Assembly (NCBI RefSeq): GCF_030866765.1
Contig: NZ_CP133017.1
Coordinates: forward strand, 1,951,001-2,015,000
Length of the DNA: 64,000 bases
Origin: Paenibacillus silvisoli
GTDB taxonomy: Bacteria; Bacillota; Bacilli; Paenibacillales; Paenibacillaceae
Direction: 5' to 3'
Shown here: positions 54,434 through 63,947 of the stretch, in pieces
Layout: each line of letters starts with the position of its first letter
Position numbering within the stretch: the stretch's first letter is position 1
Translations under genes and position numbers: made by a program
The notes under the pieces: generated by a model
What the model was told of the DNA's origin: nothing
What the model saw: only the letters and a program-made list of their open reading frames with translations
The model's database searches: none

Positions 54434-54946
54434 TTAATTCAACGACCGGTCAATGATCTTTGCCCTGAACCACACTTGAAGCACGTTATCGACGACGAGA
54501 ATCGTGCGAATTTCCACCGCGAATTCTTTGTTGCCGCCCAGGGTATACGTTTTGCCTTGAAGCAGCTTCCAAGCCAGCTCGGCGTTGGCATTGATTTTGT
54601 AAATGCTGGTGCCGACGAGGGCGTCCAAATCCTCTTTTACCTTTTTCTTCAACTCCAGCTTCACTTTCTCATCCGTAATTTCGGGCCATTTGGGATCCTT
54701 GCTGTCGAGCAGGATCGGCTGGATGCTCTTAATCACGGAATGCTGATCCTTGAACTCATCCAGCTTTTTGATCCGATCCTCGTACTCGTTCAGCTTGTCC
54801 TCCAGCGACGTATAGCTGTCCTTTAGCGCATTGAAGCTCATGAAGAACACCGCATGATAGGCCATGGCGCCGAGTATCGCGCCGAGCACGACGTAGGCTG
54901 CCGCCTGCGTCAGCCTCGTAAACCGTTCGAAGGGCGGTACCCGCAT
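54434..54946 (-). CDS. ytrI: Sporulation membrane protein YtrI
   Basis: A 170-residue protein with a short basic N-terminus, one membrane segment (about residues 15-38), a coiled-coil-like stretch (SYTSLEDKLNEYEDRIKKLDEF) and a beta-rich C-terminal domain. This is the YtrI plan. YtrH and YtrI are sigma-E-controlled membrane proteins needed for normal sporulation in B. subtilis, encoded beside dnaE as here. It follows ytrH by three bases. Confidence 0.88.
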   Translation of the reverse strand: MRVPPFERFTRLTQAAAYVVLGAILGAMAYHAVFFMSFNALKDSYTSLEDKLNEYEDRIKKLDEFKDQHSVIKSIQPILLDSKDPKWPEITDEKVKLELKKKVKEDLDALVGTSIYKINANAELAWKLLQGKTYTLGGNKEFAVEIRTILVVDNVLQVWFRAKIIDRSLN

Positions 54947-54949
54947 CGT

Positions 54950-55276
54950 TCATCCCGCCCCCCTGCACAGCCATCGGATCAGCTCGGTTCCCATATGGGC
55001 GCCAAGAAAAGCGCATAGGATATACGCGATTTGCAGAATGACCGGCGAAAGATGCCCTTCGATCAAATTGCTTTCGATGGCTCGCATCGGGTCGATCGTA
55101 CCGCCGACGGCGGCGACGAGCGCCCAAATCTTGAGCCTCGCGGCGGTATCGATCATGATCGCGGCCGGCGCGGCCAGCACGAAGACCGAGCCGATGCCTG
55201 CCAGCATCGAGCCGCCGAATACGACGCCGAAGGCGATGAAGAAGTCGATCGTCGCTTTCGTTAAGAAGGAGTCCAT
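54950..55276 (-). CDS. ytrH: Sporulation protein YtrH
   Basis: A 108-residue protein with three membrane helices (FFIAFGVVFGGSMLAGIGSVFVLAAP..., LKIWALVAAVGGTIDP, ILQIAYILCAFLGAHMGTELIRW), the conserved YtrH pattern. The start at 55276 (MDSFLTKA) lies ten bases after AAGGGTGAG; upstream codons are unsupported. It is the first gene of ytrHI and diverges from dnaE. Confidence 0.9.
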   Translation of the reverse strand: MDSFLTKATIDFFIAFGVVFGGSMLAGIGSVFVLAAPAAIMIDTAARLKIWALVAAVGGTIDPMRAIESNLIEGHLSPVILQIAYILCAFLGAHMGTELIRWLCRGAG

Positions 55277-55335
55277 TGTGACGCGCTCACCCTTCCTCGG
55301 AACTAAGGAGGCGAGCAGCTCGTCCCCCTTACTCC

Positions 55336-55363
55336 ATTCTATGGGCGTGAGGGATGGCATTAT
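55336..55363 (-). promoter_or_regulatory. Sigma-E promoter of ytrH-ytrI
   Basis: On the minus strand ATA (55361-55363) lies 17 bases before CATAGAAT (55336-55343), a good fit to the sigma-E pattern ATA-N16/18-CATAnnnT. This agrees with the known sigma-E control of ytrH in B. subtilis. Confidence 0.6.
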
Positions 55364-55413
55364 GATAAACTAGTATAAAATGATGCTTCGATAGAAAGAA
55401 AGAAGGAATGGCG

Positions 55414-58400
55414 ATGAGCGGCGGACACGACTTCGTACACTTACACGTTCATAGCGAATTCAGCCTGCTCGACGGGGCTGCGAGAATCCGGGACCTCGTG
55501 GATCAAGCGGCCGCGCTTGGCATGAAGGCGCTCGCACTTACGGACCATGGCGTCATGTACGGCGCGGTACCGTTCTATAAAGCTTGCAAGGCGCACGGCA
55601 TCAAGCCGATCATCGGCTGCGAGGTTTATTTGACGACCGGCTCGCGCTTCGAGAAAGGCGCGCGCAAGGACAATCCGATCTACCATCTGATTCTGCTGGC
55701 CAAGAACGAGACGGGCTACCGCAATTTGATGAAGCTGTGCTCGATCGGCCATCTGGAAGGGTTCCACTACAAGCCGCGGATCGATTTCGAATCGCTGGCC
55801 GCCTACTCGGAAGGGCTCATCTGCCTCAGCTCGTGTTTGGGCAGCGAAATCGCGCAGCATTTGCTGCATGACCGGACCGAGCACGCGCTGCGTTCGGCGA
55901 ACCGTTACCGCGATATTTTCGGCGAAGACTTCTACTTGGAGCTGCAGGACCACGGCATGCTGGAGCAGAAAAAGGTGCTGCAGGCCATGCTGGCGCTGGC
56001 GAAGGAAACCGGCATCAAGACCGTCGCGACCAACGACGTCCATTACTTGAAGCCGTCCGATGCGGCGGTGCAGGACGTTCTGATCTGTATCGGTACCGGC
56101 AAAACCGTCGAAGACGACGATCGGCTGCAAATGCTGACGGATCAAATGTATTTGAAAAACGCGGACGAAATGGCGATGCTGTTCCGTCAGGCGCCGGACG
56201 CGGTGGCGAGAACGGTTGAAATCGCCGAGAAATGCGAGCTTGAGCTGACGTTCGGCCGGGCGCTGCTACCGGCGTTCAGCCCGATTCCGGCCGGCATGAC
56301 ATCCTCCGCTTATTTGGCGGCGCTATGTCATGAAGGGCTAGAGGCTCGTTATGCGGGCAATCCGGCATGGCAGGACGGCTCGGGTTTGAAAGAGCAGGCG
56401 GTGAAACGGCTGGAGTATGAGCTTGCCGTCATCGACAGCATGGGCTTCAGCGACTACTTCCTGATCGTTTGGGATTTCATTCGGTTCGCCCATGAGCAGG
56501 GCATCCGGACGGGCCCGGGCCGGGGCTCCTCGGCGGGCAGTCTGGTCGCTTACACGCTCAATATTACCGACGTGGACCCGATCAAGTACAAGCTATTGTT
56601 CGAACGTTTCTTGAATCCGGAGCGGATTACGATGCCGGATATCGATATCGACTTCAATGACGAGCGCCGCGATGAAGTGATCAGCTATGTTTCCGCCAAG
56701 TACGGCGAGGAGCATGTGGCGCAAATCATTACGTTCGGAACGATGGCGGCGAAGGCTGCCGTCCGCGACGTCGGCCGCGCGATGGCCGTGCCGTTCGCGG
56801 AGGTGGACCGGGCCGCGAAGCTGATCCCTAATCAGCTCGGCATTTCGCTGGAGGAAGCGCTGCGCATGAGCGCGGAGCTGCGCGAGGCGTCCGAGCGCCA
56901 GCCGAAAACCGGCGATTTGCTGCGCATGGCGCTGAAGGTGGAGGGCATGCCTCGCCATGCTTCGACGCATGCCGCGGGAGTAGTCATATCCGGAGAGCCG
57001 CTGACGCATTACGTGCCGCTGCAGGCCGGAAGCGAACGGACGGCGCTGACGCAGTATTCGATGGAGCATCTGGAATCGGTCGGACTGCTCAAGATGGATT
57101 TTCTCGGGCTCCGGACATTGTCCATTTTGGAACGGACGCTAGGCTGGATCAAGGAACAGCAGGGGATAACGGTCGACTTCCGGTTTATTTCCGATCAGGA
57201 CCCGGCGACTTATGCGATGCTGACGCGCGGCGAAACGACGGGCATTTTCCAGTTGGAATCCGCGGGCGTGCGGCGCGTGCTGAAAGAGCTGAAGCCGACG
57301 CAGTTCGAAGACATCGTGTCGGTACTCGCGCTGTATCGTCCGGGTCCGATGGAGTTTATCCCGAAATTTATACAAGGCAAGCACGGGCAGATTGAGGTTG
57401 CGTATCCGCATCCGTCGCTTGAGCCAATACTTGCCGATACGTACGGCATTATCGTGTATCAGGAGCAAATTATGCAAATCGCTTCGTCGATGGCGGGCTT
57501 CTCGCTCGGGGAAGCGGATTTGCTTCGCCGCGCCGTATCGAAGAAGAAGCGCGAGGTGCTGGACGAGCAGCGCGCGCACTTTGTGGAAGGCAGCTTGACG
57601 CAGGGATACGGCGAGGCCGATGCGAATGCGGTTTACGATATGATCGTCCGTTTCGCCGACTACGGATTCCCGCGCGCGCACGCGGCCGCTTACGGCGTGC
57701 TTGCTTTCCAGACCGCATGGCTGAAAGCGAACCATCCCGTTCCGTTCATGGCTTCCATGCTCGCCTCCGTTACGGGAAGCCAGCGGAAGACGGCGGAGTA
57801 CGTGGACGAATGCCGCCGCATGGGCATAGACGTGCTGGCGCCGGACGTGAACGAAAGCAGCGTCACGTTTACGCCGGTCGGCGGAGCGGTGCGGTTTGGA
57901 CTCGCCTCGATCAAGAACGTCGGCACGCAGGCGATCGATTCGCTGCTGAAGGAGCGCGCCGAGCGTCCGTTCGACAGCCTGCTCGATCTCTGCCGCAGAG
58001 CCGATCTGCGCGTCGTGAACAAACGCGTGCTGGAGTCGCTGATTCAAGCCGGCGCTTGCGATTCGCTTGGCGGACACCGCGCGCAGCTGATCGCGGTGCT
58101 GGACGAAACGGTGGATGCGGCGCTGAAATGGCGGAAGGAACGCGAGGAGCTTCAGATCGAGCTGTTCGGCTTCGACGAAGTGCAGAATTGGGAGATCGAA
58201 ATGCCGGAGGTGCGGCCGTTCACGACGGGCCAGCTGCTCGCGCTGGAGCGGGAGCTGCTCGGCATGTACCTGTCCGGGCATCCGCTGGACGATCACGCCG
58301 CGCTTCTGGAGGAGCTGCCGCTCGATCGGTTAGTTGATTTGGCGGAAGCGCCGGAAGGCCATTTCGCCGTTGCGGCCGCCATGGTCGTTTCGATGAAGCA

Positions 58401-59052
58401 GTTTACGACGCGCAAAGGGCAGCAGATGGCGTTCCTCGAAATAGAGGACCGGATCATGCGCGTGGAAGCCGTCGCGTTTCCGACGATTTGGCAGCGCCAC
58501 GCCGCGCTGCTCGATCCCGGCAGCTTGGTGATCGTCCTCGCCGCGGTGCAGCATCAGGACGAGGATTATAAGCTGCTGATCGAGGACGTTGTGCCGCTCG
58601 GCGGCAGCGGCGGCGGGCCCGGCCAAGAAGCCGCGGCGCAGGTGCAGCGGCTGCTGCGGCAGGCGCGCAGCAAGGCGTCGCGCCAAGCCGGCGGCAACGG
58701 CGCGGCCAAGCCGGCCGGCAGCGCGAGCGCCGCGCCAGCCGGCGCAACGCCGCAAGCGCGGCAGCGGCCGGCAGCCTCGCCGCCTGCGGGCGGCGCAGCC
58801 AAACCGGCGCCGCCGGCCAAGCGCCCGCAGCGCCTATACGTCAAGATCGCCGCGGGCCGCGAAGACTCAGCGGCGCTCGAGAAGCTGAAGGCGCTGCTGA
58901 CCGCAAGCGGCGGCACGTACGAGACGGTGCTCTTCTACGAGCGGGAAGGCCGGACGGTCGCGCTCAGCGATGCGTTCCGCATCAAGCCTTCGCCGGAGCT
59001 GCTGCAGCGCATCGAGTCGATTTTTGGTAAAGGCTCGGCGGTCGTGAAATAA
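55414..59052 (+). CDS. dnaE: DNA polymerase III subunit alpha DnaE
   Basis: A 1212-residue C-family polymerase. The N-terminal PHP domain has VHLHVHSEFSLLDG; the palm carries the catalytic Asp residues in MPDIDIDFNDERRDEV (near residue 410), with GPGRGSSAGSLVAY before it. A helix-hairpin-helix and an OB fold (about 985-1025) follow. Unusually, an Ala/Gly/Pro/Gln-rich linker (about 1062-1139) precedes the C-terminal domain (RLYVKIAAGREDSAALEKLKAL). It is about 100 residues longer than B. subtilis DnaE. In Firmicutes DnaE extends RNA primers for PolC. The ATG at 55414 fits AGAAGGA better than the one at 55408. Confidence 0.95.
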   Translation: MSGGHDFVHLHVHSEFSLLDGAARIRDLVDQAAALGMKALALTDHGVMYGAVPFYKACKAHGIKPIIGCEVYLTTGSRFEKGARKDNPIYHLILLAKNETGYRNLMKLCSIGHLEGFHYKPRIDFESLAAYSEGLICLSSCLGSEIAQHLLHDRTEHALRSANRYRDIFGEDFYLELQDHGMLEQKKVLQAMLALAKETGIKTVATNDVHYLKPSDAAVQDVLICIGTGKTVEDDDRLQMLTDQMYLKNADEMAMLFRQAPDAVARTVEIAEKCELELTFGRALLPAFSPIPAGMTSSAYLAALCHEGLEARYAGNPAWQDGSGLKEQAVKRLEYELAVIDSMGFSDYFLIVWDFIRFAHEQGIRTGPGRGSSAGSLVAYTLNITDVDPIKYKLLFERFLNPERITMPDIDIDFNDERRDEVISYVSAKYGEEHVAQIITFGTMAAKAAVRDVGRAMAVPFAEVDRAAKLIPNQLGISLEEALRMSAELREASERQPKTGDLLRMALKVEGMPRHASTHAAGVVISGEPLTHYVPLQAGSERTALTQYSMEHLESVGLLKMDFLGLRTLSILERTLGWIKEQQGITVDFRFISDQDPATYAMLTRGETTGIFQLESAGVRRVLKELKPTQFEDIVSVLALYRPGPMEFIPKFIQGKHGQIEVAYPHPSLEPILADTYGIIVYQEQIMQIASSMAGFSLGEADLLRRAVSKKKREVLDEQRAHFVEGSLTQGYGEADANAVYDMIVRFADYGFPRAHAAAYGVLAFQTAWLKANHPVPFMASMLASVTGSQRKTAEYVDECRRMGIDVLAPDVNESSVTFTPVGGAVRFGLASIKNVGTQAIDSLLKERAERPFDSLLDLCRRADLRVVNKRVLESLIQAGACDSLGGHRAQLIAVLDETVDAALKWRKEREELQIELFGFDEVQNWEIEMPEVRPFTTGQLLALERELLGMYLSGHPLDDHAALLEELPLDRLVDLAEAPEGHFAVAAAMVVSMKQFTTRKGQQMAFLEIEDRIMRVEAVAFPTIWQRHAALLDPGSLVIVLAAVQHQDEDYKLLIEDVVPLGGSGGGPGQEAAAQVQRLLRQARSKASRQAGGNGAAKPAGSASAAPAGATPQARQRPAASPPAGGAAKPAPPAKRPQRLYVKIAAGREDSAALEKLKALLTASGGTYETVLFYEREGRTVALSDAFRIKPSPELLQRIESIFGKGSAVVK

Positions 59053-59135
59053 TAGGCTTGCCAGGGTCTATCCGCCTATCGGGGATCGTGCCGAATGAGG
59101 TCGATTCCTTGCGGATAATCGTTTTATAAAGGCAG

Positions 59136-59290
59136 GCACAAGTTGTAACATCGCCGCATACATTTAGGAGACACAGAGCGTTTGCTAGCTCTGCATTTCG
59201 CCGCTTGTGCGATCAGGACGCCCGGGAGCCTACGGAATTCCACCGATGGCGCACCGCCCAATTCGTACAAGCAGATGCGGGGGGATGAAC
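59136..59290 (+). ncRNA. Candidate structured leader of the pgpA-like gene
   Basis: The 239-base gap after dnaE contains good pairings. GCACAAG (59136-59142) pairs with CTTGTGC (59204-59210), enclosing the perfect hairpin CAGAGC (59174-59179)/GCTCTG (59188-59193). A second unit pairs ACGgAATT (59232-59239) with AATTCGT (59260-59266). CCGC near 59254 could pair with GCGG just before the GGGGGG ribosome binding site. A TTTATAAA box lies upstream near 59122. No known riboswitch class is recognised. Confidence 0.35.
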
Positions 59291-59291
59291 A

Positions 59292-59786
59292 GTGTCGTCC
59301 GATTTGGAAAAATGGCTTAATAGACGCGGTGTTACGATCGGTGACGTTGCGGATATCGTTTATTCGCTGCAGCGTCCTTATAATCCAGACCTCACTTACC
59401 AAGAATGCGAAGAGAGCGTGTTTGCGGTACTCAGCAAGCGCGAGGTGCAGTATGTCCTGTTTACGGGCATCGCGCTCGATGAACTGGCAGAACGCAAGCT
59501 GCTGCCGGAGCCGCTGCAGTCGATCATGCAGGCGGACGAGTCGCTGTACGGCGTGGACGAGACGCTCGCGCTCGGCATCACGAACGTCTACGGGATGATC
59601 GGGCTTACGAGCTTCGGCTACCTCGATAAAGTGAAGCCGGGCATCATCCGCAAATTGAACGAAAAAGGCGAGCATGTCCACGTCTTTCTGGACGATTTGG
59701 TGGCCGGCTTGGCCGCTGCGGCATCCGCGCGAATCGCGCACCAGGACCCGAAAGCGAACCGGTACGATGCGGAGGACACCCCGTAA
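59292..59786 (+). CDS. Phosphatidylglycerophosphatase A-like protein YutG
   Basis: A 164-residue protein of the PgpA family in its short soluble Bacilli form (YutG). Visible motifs: RRGVTIGDVADIVYSLQ, the LDELAERKLLPEPLQ stretch, ETLALGITNVYGMIG and HVFLDDLVAGLAAAASARI, whose HxxxDD-like end is the conserved acidic site. Family members dephosphorylate phosphatidylglycerophosphate, though the role of the soluble form is less clear. The start is GTG after GCGGGGGGATG. In B. subtilis yutG lies elsewhere, so its place between dnaE and accD is a local rearrangement. Confidence 0.82.
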   Translation: MSSDLEKWLNRRGVTIGDVADIVYSLQRPYNPDLTYQECEESVFAVLSKREVQYVLFTGIALDELAERKLLPEPLQSIMQADESLYGVDETLALGITNVYGMIGLTSFGYLDKVKPGIIRKLNEKGEHVHVFLDDLVAGLAAAASARIAHQDPKANRYDAEDTP

Positions 59787-59964
59787 TCGGCCAAGGCTTT
59801 GAATCACGGTTGACCGGCGTGAGGGCAGTCGGCGTTGCGGTGAAAACTAAACATATGGTATCATTATGACATCATATGCCCAGATAACGAGAGTTTATAT
59901 TGCGGCTCATGCGTTTACATGTACGCATAGATGATCTTTTTATCAATGCTCAGGGGGTTCCTTC

Positions 59965-60165
59965 ATGTGGACGGTTATCTATATCGCGCCTACGGCAAAA
60001 ATTGCGGAGAGCATTAAAAACCGACTGACCCAGGAAGGGTTTCTCGTGAAGATCCGACCGATCAATGTTTCAAAGCAGCAGTATGAAATCTTGGTTCCAT
60101 CTGGCGAACTGGAAGAAGTACAAGAAGTGCTAAACAACATCCTAAATTCGCAACGTTCCTTTTAA
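59965..60165 (+). CDS. Small DUF2007-like protein
   Basis: A 66-residue soluble protein with a beta-alpha-beta start ([33 protein letters not shown]) and a helical end ([18 protein letters not shown]). It resembles small DUF2007-type signal-transducing proteins found upstream of accD in related bacteria; function unknown. CAGGGGG lies nine bases before the ATG. An inverted repeat ATGCGT/ACGCAT (59909-59928) lies upstream and a CTGCGC/GCGCAG hairpin downstream (60169-60185). Confidence 0.75.
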   Translation: MWTVIYIAPTAKIAESIKNRLTQEGFLVKIRPINVSKQQYEILVPSGELEEVQEVLNNILNSQRSF

Positions 60166-60233
60166 CTAGCTGCGCGCTAAGCGCAGATTCACGCCAAAAA
60201 AAAACGACTGCGTCCCCAAAGAGGTGTCAACAC

Positions 60234-61106
60234 GTGTTCAAGGACTTATTTCATAAAAAGAAATATGCCACTATTCCTTCGGGCCAGCCGAGAACGAAGC
60301 CGGACATTCCGGAAGGCTTAATGTCGAAATGCCCGAAATGCGGCAATATTCAGTTTAGCAAGGAAATCGAAAAAAATCTGAAAGTGTGCCCGGCGTGCGG
60401 CCACCACTTCCGGCTTAGCGCCTGGGAGCGGATCGCCATGACGCTCGACGAAGGCCGCTTGACGGAGTTCGACGCGGAGCTGGAATCCGTCGACCCGCTC
60501 GGCTTTCCGGGCTATGCGAACAAGCTGGAGGCTCAGAAGAAAAGCTCCGGCCTTAAGGATGCCGTAGTTACGGGAGAGGGGACGATCGGCGGCTTGCCGG
60601 TCGTCGCCGCTTTCATGACGTTCGATTTCTTCGCGGGCAGCATGGGCTCGGTCGTAGGCGAGAAAATTACGCGCGCGATCGAACAAGCCCATGCGAAGAA
60701 GCTGCCGCTTATTATTTTCTCCACATCCAGCGGCGCTCGGATGCAGGAGAGCATTCTCAGTTTGATGCAAATGGCCAAAACAAGCGCTGCATTGGCGAAG
60801 TTCCAAGGCGACGGCGGACTGTATATTTCCGTTATGACCGATCCTACGACAGGCGGCGTCTCCGCAAGCTTCGCGATGCTTGGCGACTACAATTTGGCCG
60901 AGCCCGGCGCGCTCATCGGCTTCGCAGGCCGGATCGTTATTGAGCAAACGATTCGCCAGAAGCTGCCGGACAATTTCCAGACGGCGGAATTCAACCTGCA
61001 GCACGGTCAGCTTGACAAAGTGGTGCACCGGAAGGAACTGAAAGCAACATTGGCAAAACTGCTCGACATGCATTCGGACAAGGGGGGAATTATCAATGGC
61101 GGGTGA
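60234..61106 (+). CDS. accD: Acetyl-CoA carboxylase carboxyltransferase subunit beta
   Basis: A 290-residue AccD. The N-terminal zinc ribbon has the four Cys in [12 protein letters not shown] and [10 protein letters not shown]. The crotonase-like body includes GMKDAVVTG-like [33 protein letters not shown] and [16 protein letters not shown]. With AccA it transfers carboxyl from biotin to acetyl-CoA in fatty acid synthesis. The start is GTG, seven bases after AAGAGGTG. It overlaps accA by 11 bases. Confidence 0.96.
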   Translation: MFKDLFHKKKYATIPSGQPRTKPDIPEGLMSKCPKCGNIQFSKEIEKNLKVCPACGHHFRLSAWERIAMTLDEGRLTEFDAELESVDPLGFPGYANKLEAQKKSSGLKDAVVTGEGTIGGLPVVAAFMTFDFFAGSMGSVVGEKITRAIEQAHAKKLPLIIFSTSSGARMQESILSLMQMAKTSAALAKFQGDGGLYISVMTDPTTGGVSASFAMLGDYNLAEPGALIGFAGRIVIEQTIRQKLPDNFQTAEFNLQHGQLDKVVHRKELKATLAKLLDMHSDKGGIINGG

Positions 61107-62100
61107 GCTGCCGTTTGAGAAGCCGCTTAACGAGCTGCAACGGAAAATCGAAGAGCTGAAGAAATTCGGCCAAGAATCAGGCATCGATTTCAGCGATGAA
61201 ATCAGCCGCATGGAAGAACGCTGCAAGCAATTGCAGGAGGAGCTGTACAATGAGCTGACGCCGGCGCAGAAGATGCACCTGGCGCGCCATCACGGCCGAC
61301 CTACCTCTCTTGATTACATAGGAGAGATATTCACGGACTTCATCGAGCTTCACGGAGACCGGCTGTTCGCGGACGATCTGGCGATCGTCGGCGGTCTGGC
61401 CAAGCTGAACGGCGTACCGGTTACGGTGATCGGCCATCAGCGCGGCAAAGATACGAAGGACAACATTGCCCGTTTCTTCGGCAGTCCGCATCCGGAAGGC
61501 TTCCGCAAGGCGCTTCGCCTCATGCAGCAAGCTCATAAGTTCGGAAGACCGATCATCACGTTTATCGATACGAAAGGCGCTTATCCGGGCAATACGGCGG
61601 AGGAGCGCGGACAATCCGAGGCGATCGCCCGCAATCTGCGTGAAATGGCCATGTTTGGCGTGCCGATAATTTGCGTAGTAATCGGGGAAGGCGGCAGCGG
61701 CGGCGCACTTGCGCTTGGCGTAGGCAACCGCGTGCTGATGCTGGAGAACGCGATTTATTCGGTTATTTCGCCGAACGGCGCGGCATCCATTCTATGGAAA
61801 GACGCATCCCGCGCGGACGAAGCGGCGGCCGTCATGAAGATTACGGCCGGCGACCTGATGGGATTCGGCATTGTCGAGGAGATCATCAAAGAACCGCAAG
61901 GCGGGGCGCACCGCGACCTGGCCGAGCAATCCGAAACGATCAAGGAAGCGATTTGGCGTCATCTGGGCGAGCTGTCCAAGCTGTCCGCGGATGAGCTTAT
62001 CACCGATCGTTACGAAAAATTCCGCAAGATCGGCCAATACCGCGAGCCCGAGCCGAACGCAGGGCAGACGGTGGAAGAGATCGAATCAGCGAACGTATAA
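61096..62100 (+). CDS. accA: Acetyl-CoA carboxylase carboxyltransferase subunit alpha
   Basis: A 334-residue AccA. The N-terminal helical segment ([26 protein letters not shown]) is followed by the carboxyltransferase fold with [59 protein letters not shown] and [40 protein letters not shown]. It is coupled to accD through an 11-base overlap. Confidence 0.96.
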   Translation: MAGELPFEKPLNELQRKIEELKKFGQESGIDFSDEISRMEERCKQLQEELYNELTPAQKMHLARHHGRPTSLDYIGEIFTDFIELHGDRLFADDLAIVGGLAKLNGVPVTVIGHQRGKDTKDNIARFFGSPHPEGFRKALRLMQQAHKFGRPIITFIDTKGAYPGNTAEERGQSEAIARNLREMAMFGVPIICVVIGEGGSGGALALGVGNRVLMLENAIYSVISPNGAASILWKDASRADEAAAVMKITAGDLMGFGIVEEIIKEPQGGAHRDLAEQSETIKEAIWRHLGELSKLSADELITDRYEKFRKIGQYREPEPNAGQTVEEIESANV

Positions 62101-62144
62101 AATAATCAATCGTGAACGTACCAAACGGAGGATGGAATTTACTT

Positions 62145-63899
62145 ATGCGCAAAACGAAAATCGTATGTACGATCGGACCTTCCAGCGAATCGCTGGAAAA
62201 CACGAAAAAACTAATCAATGCCGGCATGAACGTCGCGCGTCTTAACTTCTCGCACGGCGACTTCGAAGAGCACGGCAACCGGATCAAGAACATCCGCCAA
62301 GCATGCGCGGAGCTCGGCAAAACCGTTGCGATTCTTCTGGATACGAAAGGTCCGGAAATCCGCCTCGGCAAGCTGAAGGAAGAGCCGATCGAATTGAATC
62401 AAGGCGAAACGATTACGCTGACGACGGAAGAGATTTTGGGCGACAAGAACCGCATCCCGGTGACGTACTCGAATCTTCCGGCAGACGTTGAAGTGGGCTC
62501 GACGATTTTGATCGACGACGGCTTGATCGGTTTGACCGTTGAAGAGGTTCAAGGCACGGAAATCCTTTGCCGCATCGTGAACAGCGGTCCGATCAAGAGC
62601 AAGAAGGGCGTCAACGTACCGGGCGTGCATATCTCGCTACCGGGCATTACGGAGAAAGACGCGAACGATATCGTATTCGGTATCGAGCAAGGCATCGACT
62701 TTATCGCGGCTTCGTTCGTGCGTAAAGCGACGGACGTGCTTGAAATTCGCGAGCTGCTCGAGAAGCACGGCGCGAGCCACATTCAAATCATTTCTAAAAT
62801 CGAGAACCAGCAAGGCGTGGACAACCTCGATGAAATTTTGGAAGTTTCCGACGGCCTGATGGTTGCCCGCGGCGACCTCGGCGTTGAAATTCCGGCTGAA
62901 GAAGTACCGCTCGTTCAGAAGCAAATGATTCAGAAATGTAACCGTGCCGGTAAACCGGTAATTACGGCTACGCAAATGCTGGATTCGATGCAGCGCAACC
63001 CTCGCCCGACGCGCGCGGAAGCAAGTGACGTGGCGAATGCGATCTTCGACGGAACGGATGCGATCATGCTTTCCGGCGAAACGGCTGCCGGCAAATACCC
63101 GGTTGAATCGGTGCAAACGATGTCCCGAATCGCGGTGCGCGCGGAATCCGCTCTGGAATACCGCGAAATTTTCGCGAAACAGGCAAAAGCGCAGCAAACG
63201 ACGGTTACGGAAGCGATCAGCCAAGCGGTTGCCAACTCAGCGCTCGATCTGAACGCGAAAGCGATCATAACGTCGACCGAAAGCGGTTATACGGCGCGCA
63301 TGGTGTCCAAATACCGTCCGAAATCGCCAATCGTTGCGGTTACGCCGGTTGAGCAAGTCATGCGCCGTCTGGCTCTCATCTGGGGCGTCATTCCGGTTCT
63401 CGGCACGCCTGCCGAAACGACGGACGAAATGTTCGACATCGCCGTACAAGGCGGCATCAACTCCGGTATCGTGAAGCTTGGCGATACGGTTATTATTACG
63501 GCCGGCGTACCGGTTGGCCGTTCCGGCTCGACGAACCTGATCAAGATCCATACGATCGGCGAAATGCTCGCTAAAGGTCAAGGCATCGGCAGCCAAAGCG
63601 CTACCGGCAAAGTCGTAGTCGCTCGCACGCCGCAAGAGGCGATCGCGAAAACGACGGAAGGTTCCATTCTCGTGACGGTTTCGACCGACAGAGAATATAT
63701 GCCTGCGATTCAGAAGGCGGCAGCGGTCATTACGCAGCAAGGCGGCATCACGAGCCATGCGGCAATCGTAGCGCTGAACCTGGGCATTCCGGTCGTTCTG
63801 GGCGTTCAGAACGCGCTTGAAGTTCTTCATGACGGTTTGGAAGTTACCGTTTATGCGGAAGTCGGCGTAATTTACTCCGGTCAAGCGAAAGTATTGTAA
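62145..63899 (+). CDS. pyk: Pyruvate kinase
   Basis: A 584-residue pyruvate kinase of the Bacillus type. It begins [16 protein letters not shown]; the active-site motifs are [30 protein letters not shown] (catalytic Lys), [12 protein letters not shown] and [10 protein letters not shown]. The extra C-terminal domain (about 475-584) is related to the PEP-utilising swivel domain and keeps [21 protein letters not shown]. It makes pyruvate and ATP from PEP in glycolysis. The ATG at 62145 follows CGGAGGATGG. It comes only 44 bases after accA; pfkA, which lies between them in B. subtilis, is missing. Confidence 0.96.
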   Translation: MRKTKIVCTIGPSSESLENTKKLINAGMNVARLNFSHGDFEEHGNRIKNIRQACAELGKTVAILLDTKGPEIRLGKLKEEPIELNQGETITLTTEEILGDKNRIPVTYSNLPADVEVGSTILIDDGLIGLTVEEVQGTEILCRIVNSGPIKSKKGVNVPGVHISLPGITEKDANDIVFGIEQGIDFIAASFVRKATDVLEIRELLEKHGASHIQIISKIENQQGVDNLDEILEVSDGLMVARGDLGVEIPAEEVPLVQKQMIQKCNRAGKPVITATQMLDSMQRNPRPTRAEASDVANAIFDGTDAIMLSGETAAGKYPVESVQTMSRIAVRAESALEYREIFAKQAKAQQTTVTEAISQAVANSALDLNAKAIITSTESGYTARMVSKYRPKSPIVAVTPVEQVMRRLALIWGVIPVLGTPAETTDEMFDIAVQGGINSGIVKLGDTVIITAGVPVGRSGSTNLIKIHTIGEMLAKGQGIGSQSATGKVVVARTPQEAIAKTTEGSILVTVSTDREYMPAIQKAAAVITQQGGITSHAAIVALNLGIPVVLGVQNALEVLHDGLEVTVYAEVGVIYSGQAKVL

Positions 63900-63914
63900 T
63901 TCCGAAGCATTCGA

Positions 63915-63947
63915 AGCGATGGCGCTGTAAAGCGCCGTCGCTTTTTG
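63915..63947 (+). terminator. Terminator after pyk
   Basis: AGCGATGGCGCT (63915-63926), loop GTAA, AGCGCCGTCGCT (63931-63942), then TTTTT. Confidence 0.85.

Noticed and set aside
59182..59598. 138-codon rightward ORF starting in the pgpA leader
   Set aside because: Overlaps the pgpA-like gene in another frame, with no ribosome binding site or family match.
59909..59928. Inverted repeat ATGCGT/ACGCAT upstream of the 66-residue gene as an operator
   Set aside because: Only six base pairs per arm and no second copy seen in the window; insufficient to call.
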